From the NCBI GenBank assembly GCA_038230975.1, contig JBBRMF010000003.1:1-62613 (forward strand): a DNA stretch of 62,613 nt, in the 5' to 3' direction. This DNA comes from JANXVV01 sp038230975. GTDB taxonomy: Bacteria; Planctomycetota; Phycisphaerae; Tepidisphaerales; Tepidisphaeraceae. Positions 52,381-61,051 of the stretch are shown piece after piece. The number at the start of each line of letters is the position of its first letter. The stretch's first letter is position 1. The position numbers and the translations under genes are program-made. The notes below the pieces were generated by a model. The model was not told the origin of the DNA. It did no database searches and was given only the letters and a program-made list of their open reading frames with translations.

Positions 52381-54006
52381 TCAATCGGCTACGACCAATG
52401 CCTGCGTGGGTTTCATTTTCTCGGGCTTTTGCACGAGCTCGACCGCCGGCAGAATTGTCTTGAGAATCGCGTTGGGCATCACACCGAGCAGCACAATCGC
52501 CAATGCCAACGGCACGAGGATCGCGATTTCCCGGCCATTGATGTCGCCGGGTACAGCATGAGCGTGACCACCATCATCATGTCCGCTGCCGTGGGAATCA
52601 TTGTGATCCAGTTCGGGCGTTTTGAGCGGGCCCCAGATCACGCAGGCCACCATGTGCAGCATGTAGACCGCGCCCAGAATCACACCGATCGCCGCAAAGA
52701 CACCGTATTTAATGCCGAGTGTATGGCTCGTAAACGCACCCAGAATCGTCAGGAATTCACTCGTGAACCCATTGAGCCCGGGCAGGCCGATGCTACTCAT
52801 TGCGAAGAGCACGAAGAAGAACGCAAGTACCGGCATTCGCTTGGCCAAGCCGGAAAGCTGGTTGATATCGCGCGTGTGGTATCGGTCGTAGATCATGCCG
52901 ATGACCAGAAACAATGCCCCGGTGCTCAACCCGTGATTGATCATGTAGAGCACCGAGCCCTGAATGCCGATCGTGTTGAGTGCTGCCAACCCCAGCACGC
53001 AGAAACCCAGATGGCTCACCGATGAATATGCAACCAGCTTCTTGATATCCTGTTGCACCCAGGCCACCAACGCACCGTAGATAATGCCAACAACGCAAAG
53101 CAGCCCGACAAGCTGGAGGAGGCTGGTGAGGATGGGTGCGGTATTCCCGACGAACCCGATGGGGATCGCCAGTCGAAGCAAACCGTACGTGCCGAGCTTC
53201 AACAACACACCGGCCAGGATCACCGACCCAGCCGTGGGAGCTTCGGTGTGGGCCAATGGCAACCAGGTATGAACCGGGAACAACGGCACCTTCACCGCAA
53301 AACCCGCCAGCAATCCCAGGGCAAGCAGCAGGCGAACGGTGGTATGTTCCGGGCCGGAGAGTGCCGTCTGGGCGTAATGAACAACATCACTGATAAAGAA
53401 TCCACCGGCGTGAATGCCCAGGTAGATAATGGCCGCCAACGTAAAAACCGAGCCGGTGAACGTAAACAGGAAGAACTTCCCCGCCGCCCGACGGCGATCG
53501 GGCCCACCCCACAATCCGATGATGAAAAACATCGGAATGAGTGTCAGCTCGAAGAAAACATAGAACAGCAACAGATCGCGGGCGACAAACACGCCGAGCA
53601 TGCAGGCCAGCAGAACCAGCATCCATGCGTAATATTCTTTGGTCCGTTCCTTGATGCTGTCGAAGCTGGCCGCGATCGCCAAAGGAGTAAGAAAGACCGT
53701 CAACAGAACCAGCCAAAGGCTGATCGAATCAACGCCAAGGGCAAAACTGACTCCCAGCGGCAAGAGCGTATAGGCACTGCCGGTGGCTGCGGTTCCGGGA
53801 ACCGCACCAAATCGAAGCTGGATTGAATCGACCGTGTTTTGTGCTTCAACCTTCGGATGAAAATTAAATTGGCTAACCAATCCAATCGCCACACCCAACG
53901 TTAAAAGGCTGACGATGAGCGCCCATGTTTTGGCAAAGCGCGGATTCGGCAACGCCGCCCCGATGACGGCACCCAGAAGCGGAATGATGAGAAGCAAAAC
54001 AAGCAT
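52381..54006 (-). CDS. nuoM: NADH-quinone oxidoreductase subunit M
   Basis: A membrane subunit of complex I, 541 residues with about fourteen helices. The conserved FFELTLIPMFFIIGLWGG block holds the key Glu, and KVPLFPVHTWLPLAHTEAPTAGSVILAGVLLKLGTYG holds the conserved Lys. Near residues 460-487 lies a His/Asp/Gly-rich loop (NDSHGSGHDDGGHAHA) that is not part of the usual protein. It could bind metal. nuoM starts ten bases after the nuoL stop. Confidence 0.95.
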   Translation of the reverse strand: MLVLLLIIPLLGAVIGAALPNPRFAKTWALIVSLLTLGVAIGLVSQFNFHPKVEAQNTVDSIQLRFGAVPGTAATGSAYTLLPLGVSFALGVDSISLWLVLLTVFLTPLAIAASFDSIKERTKEYYAWMLVLLACMLGVFVARDLLLFYVFFELTLIPMFFIIGLWGGPDRRRAAGKFFLFTFTGSVFTLAAIIYLGIHAGGFFISDVVHYAQTALSGPEHTTVRLLLALGLLAGFAVKVPLFPVHTWLPLAHTEAPTAGSVILAGVLLKLGTYGLLRLAIPIGFVGNTAPILTSLLQLVGLLCVVGIIYGALVAWVQQDIKKLVAYSSVSHLGFCVLGLAALNTIGIQGSVLYMINHGLSTGALFLVIGMIYDRYHTRDINQLSGLAKRMPVLAFFFVLFAMSSIGLPGLNGFTSEFLTILGAFTSHTLGIKYGVFAAIGVILGAVYMLHMVACVIWGPLKTPELDHNDSHGSGHDDGGHAHAVPGDINGREIAILVPLALAIVLLGVMPNAILKTILPAVELVQKPEKMKPTQALVVAD

Positions 54007-54016
54007 GAGAGCCCAA

Positions 54017-56254
54017 TCACCAAAAAATCACCAGCAATATCACCGCAACGCCGAACAACATTGAGGCGGCATATCCCTGGAGATACCCGCGCTGCGTGGT
54101 CAGTTTCAGGGCAAAACCAGACGCTTGCGGGATGAAACTGATCATCCATACCACGCCATCCACCACGATCTGATCGATGATGAAAAAGGCGCGACCCAGT
54201 TTTTTCAGTGGTTCGATGATCGCATTCTGGTAAAGCTCATCGACCCAGTATTTGCCTTCAAGCAGGCGAGTCAAAGCCGGGAACCGACCGGCCAACTGTT
54301 CACCCTTCCTTCGATCCTTCAGATGAAGTTGATACGCGATCAGAATTCCGAGCGCAGCGATCAAACCGCTGGCGAGCATGATGTTGTTAAAGGGCGAATG
54401 TTCGACTTCAGGAACATGCTGGCCAAAACCGGCGGGATCAACCGACTCGCCGCCGTAGCGAGCAACGGAAACATCGTACGCAAGCGAGATGGAAGGGCTG
54501 CCATTGAGGAAATGGCCAAGTTTTTCACCGGGCCAGTTCAGATAACCGGCAATCACCGCTCCAATGGCAAGCACGATCAGTGGAAGAACCATCAGCGCGG
54601 GCTCATGGTTGTGTGCGTGTGCGTGTTCGTGTGACTTCTCTTGACCTTGATTCGATGAGTGACCGTGACTGTCAGATGAATGATCGTGAGCGTGATCGTC
54701 GGCAGTGTGGTGGTCATCGGCAGGTTCAGTGGGTACCAATTCAAGGCCTTCAAACACCCGGAAGTAAAGACGGAACGTGTAATAAGCCGTGAGGAAAGCG
54801 GTCAACAGCATGATGCCGCCGAGGAATTTATTGTGCTCCCAGGCCTGATGCACAATTTCATCTTTCGAGAAGAAACCGGATAGGAATGGGAACCCCGCCA
54901 ACGCCAGGCAACCGATCAGCATTAACCATCGCGTCAGCGGCAGAACGCGCTTCAGCCCGGACATTTTCCGCATGTCCAGATGGCCGAGCATCGCGTGCAT
55001 GACAACACCGGAACTGAGGAATAACAAAGCTTTAAAAAAAGCGTGGGTGATCAGATGAAACACACCCGCCACCGGCGCTAGCACCCCTACGCCAACAAAC
55101 ATAAAGCCCAGTTGGCTGATGGTGGAATATGCGAACACTTTCTTGAGATCGAATTGGCGAAGCGCGATCGTGGCGGCGAACAAAGCGGTGAACGCACCGA
55201 CGAAGGTGATCGTAATCATCGCCGGTTCGTTGGTGACGAACAGCGTTCCGCATCGAACAATCATGTAGACGCCGGCGGTCACCATCGTGGCGGCGTGGAT
55301 CAGAGCACTGACCGGAGTCGGGCCTTCCATGGCATCGGGAAGCCAGACATAAAGCGGGAATTGCGCTGATTTCCCAAAAGCGCCGATCATCAGAAGGAAC
55401 GGAATCCACTGCATGGCCTGCTGTTGGAAAGGAGACATCAGAGCATGCGGGACGGCTGCCATTTCAATCGCGCCGCTGAGCGTGCCCACCCCGTCGCCAA
55501 AATAACTGACCGTGCCAAAAGCAAGGTAGATCAGCATGATTCCAAGGCCAAATCCAAAGTCACCGATTCGATTGACGAGAAACGCTTTCTTAGCCGCCTC
55601 GCGCGCAGCCGGCTTATCGTAGTTGTATCCAATCAACAGATACGAACACAGACCCACGCCTTCCCAGCCCAGGTAGAGCATCACAAAATTATTGCCCATG
55701 ACCAGGCAGGTCATCGCGAATAGAAACAACCCGAGGTAGGCAAAAAAGCGGAAGTATCCCGCTTCCCCTTTCATGTACCCCGCTGCAAAAATCGTAATCA
55801 GAAAACCAATCCCCGTCACCACGCAGAGCATGGTGCAGGTGAGTGGATCGATCCACGCACCTGCCTGTACGTAGAACGGTGCAAGCGGATGGGTAGTGCC
55901 ATCGGCATCAGCGATGGAAGGGTTTTGCAACTCCGTCGTTGGGTTGTGGTGGATGAATTTGCCTTGGGAACCGCCCGCGATGATCCAGTCGAACCAGTTG
56001 GTGCTGATGGCGGGATAATCCTTGGCGTCTCGCGGAGCGCCAAGACGCGCTTGACTCTCCCCATGACTTGAATGATTTAACACTCCGAAGAGTAGAGAAA
56101 ATGAAATAGCCGCGCTGCAGCCCACACCCAACCAGATCGGCCAATGCGATTGCTGTTTGAAAAACCGAGCCCCGAAGAATCCAGCAATCATCGCTCCCAG
56201 CAGCGGCAGCAGCGGGATCAGGTAGGCGTATTTGACGGCAAAGAGATCGAGCAT
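54017..56254 (-). CDS. nuoL: NADH-quinone oxidoreductase subunit L with His-rich insert
   Basis: The distal antiporter-like subunit of complex I, 745 residues, longer than E. coli NuoL (about 613). Conserved parts include GWEGVGLCSYLLIGYN, AFLVNRIGDFGFGLG, AQFPLYVWLPDAMEGPTPVSALIHAATMVTAGVY and the lateral helix at the C-end. At about residues 510-552 a stretch of about 40 residues is very rich in His and Asp (HHTADDHAHDHSS and HEHAHAHNHEP). It is not found in E. coli NuoL. It is likely a metal-binding loop outside. Another insertion is seen early (about 75-110). Confidence 0.95.
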   Translation of the reverse strand: MLDLFAVKYAYLIPLLPLLGAMIAGFFGARFFKQQSHWPIWLGVGCSAAISFSLLFGVLNHSSHGESQARLGAPRDAKDYPAISTNWFDWIIAGGSQGKFIHHNPTTELQNPSIADADGTTHPLAPFYVQAGAWIDPLTCTMLCVVTGIGFLITIFAAGYMKGEAGYFRFFAYLGLFLFAMTCLVMGNNFVMLYLGWEGVGLCSYLLIGYNYDKPAAREAAKKAFLVNRIGDFGFGLGIMLIYLAFGTVSYFGDGVGTLSGAIEMAAVPHALMSPFQQQAMQWIPFLLMIGAFGKSAQFPLYVWLPDAMEGPTPVSALIHAATMVTAGVYMIVRCGTLFVTNEPAMITITFVGAFTALFAATIALRQFDLKKVFAYSTISQLGFMFVGVGVLAPVAGVFHLITHAFFKALLFLSSGVVMHAMLGHLDMRKMSGLKRVLPLTRWLMLIGCLALAGFPFLSGFFSKDEIVHQAWEHNKFLGGIMLLTAFLTAYYTFRLYFRVFEGLELVPTEPADDHHTADDHAHDHSSDSHGHSSNQGQEKSHEHAHAHNHEPALMVLPLIVLAIGAVIAGYLNWPGEKLGHFLNGSPSISLAYDVSVARYGGESVDPAGFGQHVPEVEHSPFNNIMLASGLIAALGILIAYQLHLKDRRKGEQLAGRFPALTRLLEGKYWVDELYQNAIIEPLKKLGRAFFIIDQIVVDGVVWMISFIPQASGFALKLTTQRGYLQGYAASMLFGVAVILLVIFW

Positions 56255-56274
56255 AGTTTACAAACTGCTTTACA

Positions 56275-56340
56275 GTGGCAGGGGCGTCTTGCCCGTGCAT
56301 TCAATCCAAAAAAAACGCACGGGCGAGACGCCCATGCCAC
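56275..56340. repeat. HGRDAHAT-type palindrome between nuoK and nuoL
   Basis: The arms 56275-56298 and 56317-56340 pair with two mismatches. The right arm, next to the nuoK stop at 56347, is canonical; the left arm is altered (GGCAGGGGCGTCTTG). With 52316 it is the second copy inside the nuo transcript. Confidence 0.85.
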
Positions 56341-56346
56341 CATTTT

Positions 56347-56655
56347 TCAGCCCTTCAATTCGCGCCAGGCGTCGGCGTCGAGAGTATTCTTTTGTCGGAA
56401 CAGTAAAACAACCAGACCCAAAGCCAGGGAAGCTTCGGCAGCCGCAATTACCAGCACCATGATCGTAAACGCCTGCCCGCTGAAGTTGCCCCAAAAATGT
56501 CCGAAGGCAACCAGATTGATCGCGACGCCCTGGAACATCAATTCCGTACACAGAAACATGACGATCAGGTTTCGGCGGCTCATAAAACCGATCAACCCGA
56601 TCCCGAAGAGGATCGCGCCGACGGCCAGATAATGTTGTAACGCCAGTGTTTCCAT
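56347..56655 (-). CDS. nuoK: NADH-quinone oxidoreductase subunit K
   Basis: The small three-helix subunit of complex I, 102 residues as usual. LQHYLAVGAILFGIGLIGF opens it; the second helix holds the conserved Glu in FLCTELMFQGVAINLVAF, and the third holds VIAAAEASLALGLVVLLF. These two glutamates belong to the proton path. Thirteen bases separate it from nuoJ, and a palindrome from nuoL. Confidence 0.95.
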   Translation of the reverse strand: METLALQHYLAVGAILFGIGLIGFMSRRNLIVMFLCTELMFQGVAINLVAFGHFWGNFSGQAFTIMVLVIAAAEASLALGLVVLLFRQKNTLDADAWRELKG

Positions 56656-56667
56656 AACCTCTACAAT

Positions 56668-57597
56668 TCACATCTCCGGATACGCCTTGACGCGCGGGTT
56701 CTTCGTGCCGTACACGGGAATACTGTGCGGGTTATCGTTGACGGGTGTTGCCGGCCCATGCAGCGTTTCAGGCTCCGGGGTTTCGACGAATTCATCGCCA
56801 AAATCCGTGCTGACAATCCGCCGTCGGGTGATGACGATCGCCCCGACCATGCTGATGGTCAAAATCAAACTCGCCAATTCCAGGTTGACCATCTGATCGT
56901 TGAACAAATATTGACCGAGTTGCTGCGTCGAACCATCGTAAGCCGCAATCGGTGGAGTGGCACTGCCATCCTGAACATACACTTTGATATTCAATGGCTT
57001 CACCGGGCGAATCACACCCTCCGCTTTATCGAAAATCACAAAAAGAAGCACCCCCATGAGTGCAAACCCGATTGACGCCGCCACAACCGGATCGCGGCTG
57101 ACATCGTCGTAATCCGCCTGCCCGGCGATCGTTTCTGCATCGGGGGCGGCTTGCGAAGCGAGCATGATCACAAACACATACGTGACGAGAATGGCGCCGG
57201 CGTAAATAATCACGAGCGCGGCGGCCATAAATTCAGCCCACAGCAAGACGAACAACCCCGCGCTGGCCATGACTGTCAGCACGAAATAGAGCGCTGCGTA
57301 AACCGGTCGGGCGTGGGTCACAACGCGTATCGCACTGACAATCGCGATCGCCGAAAACACCCAGAAATAAATCCCCATGCCATCTGGACTGACAGTGGCG
57401 GTGTAGCGAACGAGCAGGGCACTGAAGATCAGCCCAACCGCAACGGCCACGACGCCACCCACTTTGGCCCACGAAGCTTCCTTGCGGCCAGGCAACATCA
57501 GCACGGTGGCGACGCCCGCAAACACGCACAGAACCAGCACCACCAATGGGTTGAGAATCGCGGGGACGGCGGCGTTAATGAAGATCATTGTCAGCAT
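56668..57597 (-). CDS. nuoJ: NADH-quinone oxidoreductase subunit J, long form
   Basis: A membrane subunit of complex I with 309 residues; E. coli NuoJ has 184. The conserved HARPVYAALYFVLTVMASAGLFVLLWAEFMAAALVIIYAGAILVTYVFVIML core lies at about 93-150. Extra length comes from two or three N-terminal helices (1-75) and a C-terminal tail of about 50 residues (PETLHGPATPVNDNPHSI). The start ATG at 57597 has no strong ribosome binding site. It is the first gene after the three-gene interruption, so it may need its own promoter. Confidence 0.9.
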   Translation of the reverse strand: MLTMIFINAAVPAILNPLVVLVLCVFAGVATVLMLPGRKEASWAKVGGVVAVAVGLIFSALLVRYTATVSPDGMGIYFWVFSAIAIVSAIRVVTHARPVYAALYFVLTVMASAGLFVLLWAEFMAAALVIIYAGAILVTYVFVIMLASQAAPDAETIAGQADYDDVSRDPVVAASIGFALMGVLLFVIFDKAEGVIRPVKPLNIKVYVQDGSATPPIAAYDGSTQQLGQYLFNDQMVNLELASLILTISMVGAIVITRRRIVSTDFGDEFVETPEPETLHGPATPVNDNPHSIPVYGTKNPRVKAYPEM

Positions 57598-57776
57598 GTC
57601 GAAACACGTTCCATCGGAAAACGGGAAAGTCTAAGAATCCGCTGCCGTGTTTGCAAGGAGGTTGGTGACAGATTTCACGAAGTACCGCAAAGGCGGTATT
57701 CGTGCCACGCCTTGGAGTCCGTGTTATAGTCACGATCATGTTCGGTGACGGCTCACTAACGCTGAGGGAATTCGCC

Positions 57777-58364
57777 ATGAATGAACCGCTTCCTCTGGCC
57801 AGAATTCACGAAGCGGTCTTGGAATTCTTGCGCCATCGCGATGATGCGGTTCTATTCGGGGCGCAAGCCGTAAACGCGTACGTCGATGAGCCGCGAATGA
57901 CTCAGGACGTTGATATCATGTCACCGCGTGCCGCTGAACTTGCGGAAGAAATTCGGGCGCATCTCGGCAGGCAATTTATGATCGCAGTTCGCGTGCGTGA
58001 GGTTGCCGCAGGCCGTGGGTTTCGAGTTTTTCAATTGCGGGAACCCAAGAATCGACATCTGGTTGATGTTCGCCAAACTGCAGTACTACCGCCCAATCAA
58101 TTATTCGCGGACGTGCGAGTGCCGACTCCAGCCGAGCTGATCGCGCAGAAAGTCATCTCCTTCACGGCCCGTCGCGGTCAACCCAAAAGCGGTACCGACT
58201 GGCGTGACTTAACGCTGCTGCTACTATCCTTCCCCACGTTAAAATCCACCACCGGAGAAGTGCTCTGTCGCCTCAACGCAAACGGAGCGGATGCAGCGGT
58301 GCTGGAAGAATGGAACCGTGTGGTCGCCACTGATATCACCGATGGGGACGCCGACGGCTTTTGA
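57777..58364 (+). CDS. nucleotidyltransferase-like protein (AbiEii/DUF6036-type)
   Basis: A protein of 195 residues from the ATG at 57777, with AGGGA a short way upstream. The N-terminal core VLFGAQAVNAYVDEPRMTQDVDI is the minimal nucleotidyltransferase signature, with the R-x-T-x-D-x-D metal site. A second conserved block is KNRHLVDVRQT, and PKSGTDWRDLTLLLL is near the end. Relatives are annotated as AbiEii/AbiGii-type toxins or as DUF6036. No AbiEi-like antitoxin gene is seen beside it. It is on the plus strand inside the otherwise minus-strand nuo region, so it is an insertion. An ATG at 57738 could give an N-terminal extension of 13 residues. Confidence 0.75.
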   Translation: MNEPLPLARIHEAVLEFLRHRDDAVLFGAQAVNAYVDEPRMTQDVDIMSPRAAELAEEIRAHLGRQFMIAVRVREVAAGRGFRVFQLREPKNRHLVDVRQTAVLPPNQLFADVRVPTPAELIAQKVISFTARRGQPKSGTDWRDLTLLLLSFPTLKSTTGEVLCRLNANGADAAVLEEWNRVVATDITDGDADGF

Positions 58365-58393
58365 CACCAGTTTCGAGATGTGACTGCGGCAAT

Positions 58394-59404
58394 TTATCGA
58401 ATCGATCCAAAATGGACTTCTTCCGGCACGCTCGAATCATCCAGTAATTGGATCGTCGTGGCCGGCCCGAGATTGTTCGGATCCATCCACGATCGCAGCG
58501 CCCATACTACTTTTTTATCCGGCGTGACTTCCCACGCCTGCACCGGAGCGGTGGCCGGATCGATCTTCGTGTTCCACTGGTTGACCCAGTTGTTTACGAG
58601 TGTATTGCCATTCGGAAGACGGGTGGCGATTTGGAATTGCAGCACTTTATATTCCGGGATGTCGGCCGCCGTAAATTCCCAAACCGTTTTCCCGTGGGGA
58701 TCCAGCTCCATTGCTGATTTGCCCGAGCAGATCAATGTATTTCCGTTCTTCAATCGCCCTGCGGACCAGGGATTATTGATGTCGAGCGACGAAATCTGCT
58801 TGCCGTTCTCGTCGTACTCGCACACTTTTTTCATATCCATGTGAGCCACGAGGAGCGTGCCGGCATCCGTGAGGCGGGCATGCCGAAAATGCCCATGCGT
58901 GCTCTTGGGATTGCCCGTGGGGAGCACCAGATCTTTGACGATCTGGCCGGTTGTGATGTTGACGACGATCAGCTTCGCCGGGTCGCCGTTCTGGACAAAG
59001 AGCACATGATCCTTGCCAATGGGTTGTGCGGTATGAATTTCGGTTTTCGGCGGCGCATCATGATTCCAGAGAACCTTTTTCTCCGGAGAAATCAGCGTGA
59101 CGCCAAACTGGTGGGCAAAGAGGATGTTCCCATTGGAAAGTAGCACGGCATCGCTTATTTCGCCCTTGCTCGTGGAGTCTTCGTACCTCCAGGCGATCTG
59201 CCCTTTGCGAACGATGTACATGTTCTGCGACTTGGCTTCACCGGCGTAGAAAAAATCGTGCTGGGCCAGGCCTTTGCCGGGGAGATCGGCGGGGAAGTCA
59301 GCCGTCACGGCTTTTGGAACTTCCGCGCGAATGTCTGCATGTGTCGCACAAATGAGCAGCGTAAGTGGTAAAAGAACGAGGCCGAGACGTATGCGGTTTT
59401 TCAT
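58394..59404 (-). CDS. secreted beta-propeller protein
   Basis: A protein of about 336 residues from the ATG at 59404; upstream the frame overlaps the next gene without family support. The signal peptide is MKNRIRLGLVLLPLTLLICATHA. The rest shows repeats of propeller type with LLSNGNILFAHQFGVTLISPEKKVLWNH, RLTDAGTLLVAHM, GRLKNGNTLICSG and RLPNGNTLVNNW. This arylsulfotransferase/PQQ-like repeat pattern is common in planctomycete secreted proteins. No catalytic His or metal site stands out. It lies in the gap between nuoI and nuoJ, after the DUF4261 gene, and may be co-transcribed with the nuo genes. Confidence 0.7.
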   Translation of the reverse strand: MKNRIRLGLVLLPLTLLICATHADIRAEVPKAVTADFPADLPGKGLAQHDFFYAGEAKSQNMYIVRKGQIAWRYEDSTSKGEISDAVLLSNGNILFAHQFGVTLISPEKKVLWNHDAPPKTEIHTAQPIGKDHVLFVQNGDPAKLIVVNITTGQIVKDLVLPTGNPKSTHGHFRHARLTDAGTLLVAHMDMKKVCEYDENGKQISSLDINNPWSAGRLKNGNTLICSGKSAMELDPHGKTVWEFTAADIPEYKVLQFQIATRLPNGNTLVNNWVNQWNTKIDPATAPVQAWEVTPDKKVVWALRSWMDPNNLGPATTIQLLDDSSVPEEVHFGSIR

Positions 59405-59447
59405 GGTTTTTACCAATATCCGTGCGTTAGAAGCCTCAACAGCAATT

Positions 59448-60437
59448 TCACGGTTCCATTCGCAAGACCATATCCCGTCGTCCAAACATCGAGGGCCGAT
59501 GGCGAATGCGAATCTGTTGTTCTGCGGTCATGCCTATCGTGTTACCATCCTTTAAAACAGGTCCATTCGTGAGGAGGTACTGCGAAATGTTCATGGCCCA
59601 TTCGCGAAGTTTACCGACGGGCATTTTGATACTGGGGATCTCGATTTCCATATGCCCCAGTGCTTTGAGACCCGTGGTAAAGAGCCCGGTTGTGCCGTTG
59701 GGATTGCGAAACAATCTGTAATCGACCCAAAGATAAAGTGGCGGAGCATTTTGGGTCGTAACGAGGTGAGCCATCTCCCCGAAAATCTTTGGGTAGTGTA
59801 CCATCGTTGAATCCCCCCAATAGATTCCCATAACGCCCGGCTGTTGCGCCGCCGCTGCGGTGACCGCTGTCAACATCAGGCGTCGCCGAACTGGATTTGA
59901 TCGGCCGCTAATCATCGTCACAAGCAAATGGGTACGATGATGTTTTAGGCCAATCGCTGGCATATTTTTCGGCCACATCCATGCGGTAGCACAAGGGCCT
60001 TCTAGGTCTGACCATGGATAAGGAGCCGACATCAAGGCAAGTACAAACAACTCATCGCCGAGTTGGAAAGAGAGCAATCCATCTTCGAATCGAATGTCAT
60101 TCGGACTTCGCCCCAGCACGTTGAACGTCGCCAGTTGCTTCTTCAAATCGGCAAACGGAAAGGTGTCTCCCATCAAGAGTAAGGCCGAAATAACCGGAAT
60201 TCCACCATTGGATGATCGCTGCCCAGCAATAGGAATTTCGCCCGAATTATCATCTGTCGCTAAAGATTCTGCATCAACGAATGGATCTTCATACTTTTCA
60301 ACCTCGTCGGTGACTGGAACCGGCACGACCATCACATGCCCACATCTGCATCTGACTTTTTTGCCAGCCAGTTCTGATTTCCATTGATAGCTTTTACCAC
60401 AGCCGCCGCATTCGAAACTGGTGATCGGATTTTCCAT
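59448..60437 (-). CDS. zinc-ribbon DUF4261 protein
   Basis: A protein of 329 residues. A short zinc ribbon at residues 10-32 (FECGGCGKSYQWKSELAGKKVRCRCGH, Cys10, 13, 30 and 32) is followed by an acidic linker. The DUF4261 domain runs about 80-320, with VISALLLMGDTFPF, LEGPCATAWMWP, GLKHHRTHLLVTMISGR and MGIYWGDSTMVHY as the family's landmarks. The function of DUF4261 is unknown. The ribbon could bind a nucleic acid or a protein. It starts 24 bases after the nuoI stop, so it should be read with the nuo operon. Confidence 0.75.
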   Translation of the reverse strand: MENPITSFECGGCGKSYQWKSELAGKKVRCRCGHVMVVPVPVTDEVEKYEDPFVDAESLATDDNSGEIPIAGQRSSNGGIPVISALLLMGDTFPFADLKKQLATFNVLGRSPNDIRFEDGLLSFQLGDELFVLALMSAPYPWSDLEGPCATAWMWPKNMPAIGLKHHRTHLLVTMISGRSNPVRRRLMLTAVTAAAAQQPGVMGIYWGDSTMVHYPKIFGEMAHLVTTQNAPPLYLWVDYRLFRNPNGTTGLFTTGLKALGHMEIEIPSIKMPVGKLREWAMNISQYLLTNGPVLKDGNTIGMTAEQQIRIRHRPSMFGRRDMVLRMEP

Positions 60438-60461
60438 TTGATCAGGTCTTGGAATCGCGGC

Positions 60462-60995
60462 CTACATCGGCTCATCTTTCACCGTTTCATCGAAAATCTT
60501 CAACAGCTTGGATTTGTCGAAGATCATCTCCTGGCGCGTGAGGCCGACGATGTCGTATTCATGGGTGAGTTCAATCGCATCGACCGGGCAGGCTTCCTCG
60601 CACATGCCGCAGTAGATGCAGCGGAGTTCGTCGATGTCGAATTTTTGAGGATATTTCTCTCGATCAGACCATGGCGATTCGGCGGCTTCGATGTGGATAC
60701 ATCGCGCGGGGCAGGCGGTGGAGCACATGAAGCAAGCGACGCATTTCACACGGCCGTCTTCATCTTTGTTCAAACGGTGTATGCCGCGATATGTGCGGAG
60801 CAGCATGCCGCCTTCTTCGACAGGGAGATCTTCTCGCCGTTCTTCGGGGTATTGAATAACGCGGTCCTTGCCGCCGAGGACGGCCAGCATGTGCTTCATG
60901 GTGGTGCCCAAACCGATCAGGGCCTGGGGCATGTAGAACAGGTCGCTCAGGCTGAGGCGAGGTTCTTGAAGGACGATGACGTCGGAGTCTTTCAT
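60462..60995 (-). CDS. nuoI: NADH-quinone oxidoreductase subunit I
   Basis: The peripheral-arm subunit with two [4Fe-4S] clusters (N6a and N6b), 177 residues. The two motifs are CVACFMCSTACP (Cys85, 88, 91, 95) and CIYCGMCEEACP (Cys126, 129, 132, 136); Cys99 and Cys136 complete the usual crossing pattern. The N-terminal LIGLGTTMKHMLAV helix docks it to NuoH. A 56-bp gap to nuoH holds short GTCAGTTGTC repeats. Downstream the DUF4261 gene follows at 24 bases. Confidence 0.96.
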   Translation of the reverse strand: MKDSDVIVLQEPRLSLSDLFYMPQALIGLGTTMKHMLAVLGGKDRVIQYPEERREDLPVEEGGMLLRTYRGIHRLNKDEDGRVKCVACFMCSTACPARCIHIEAAESPWSDREKYPQKFDIDELRCIYCGMCEEACPVDAIELTHEYDIVGLTRQEMIFDKSKLLKIFDETVKDEPM

Positions 60996-61051
60996 GGCTT
61001 AGTCAGTTGTCAAAGGTCAGTTGTCAGTTGTAAATCCATGCAGCAGCATTC

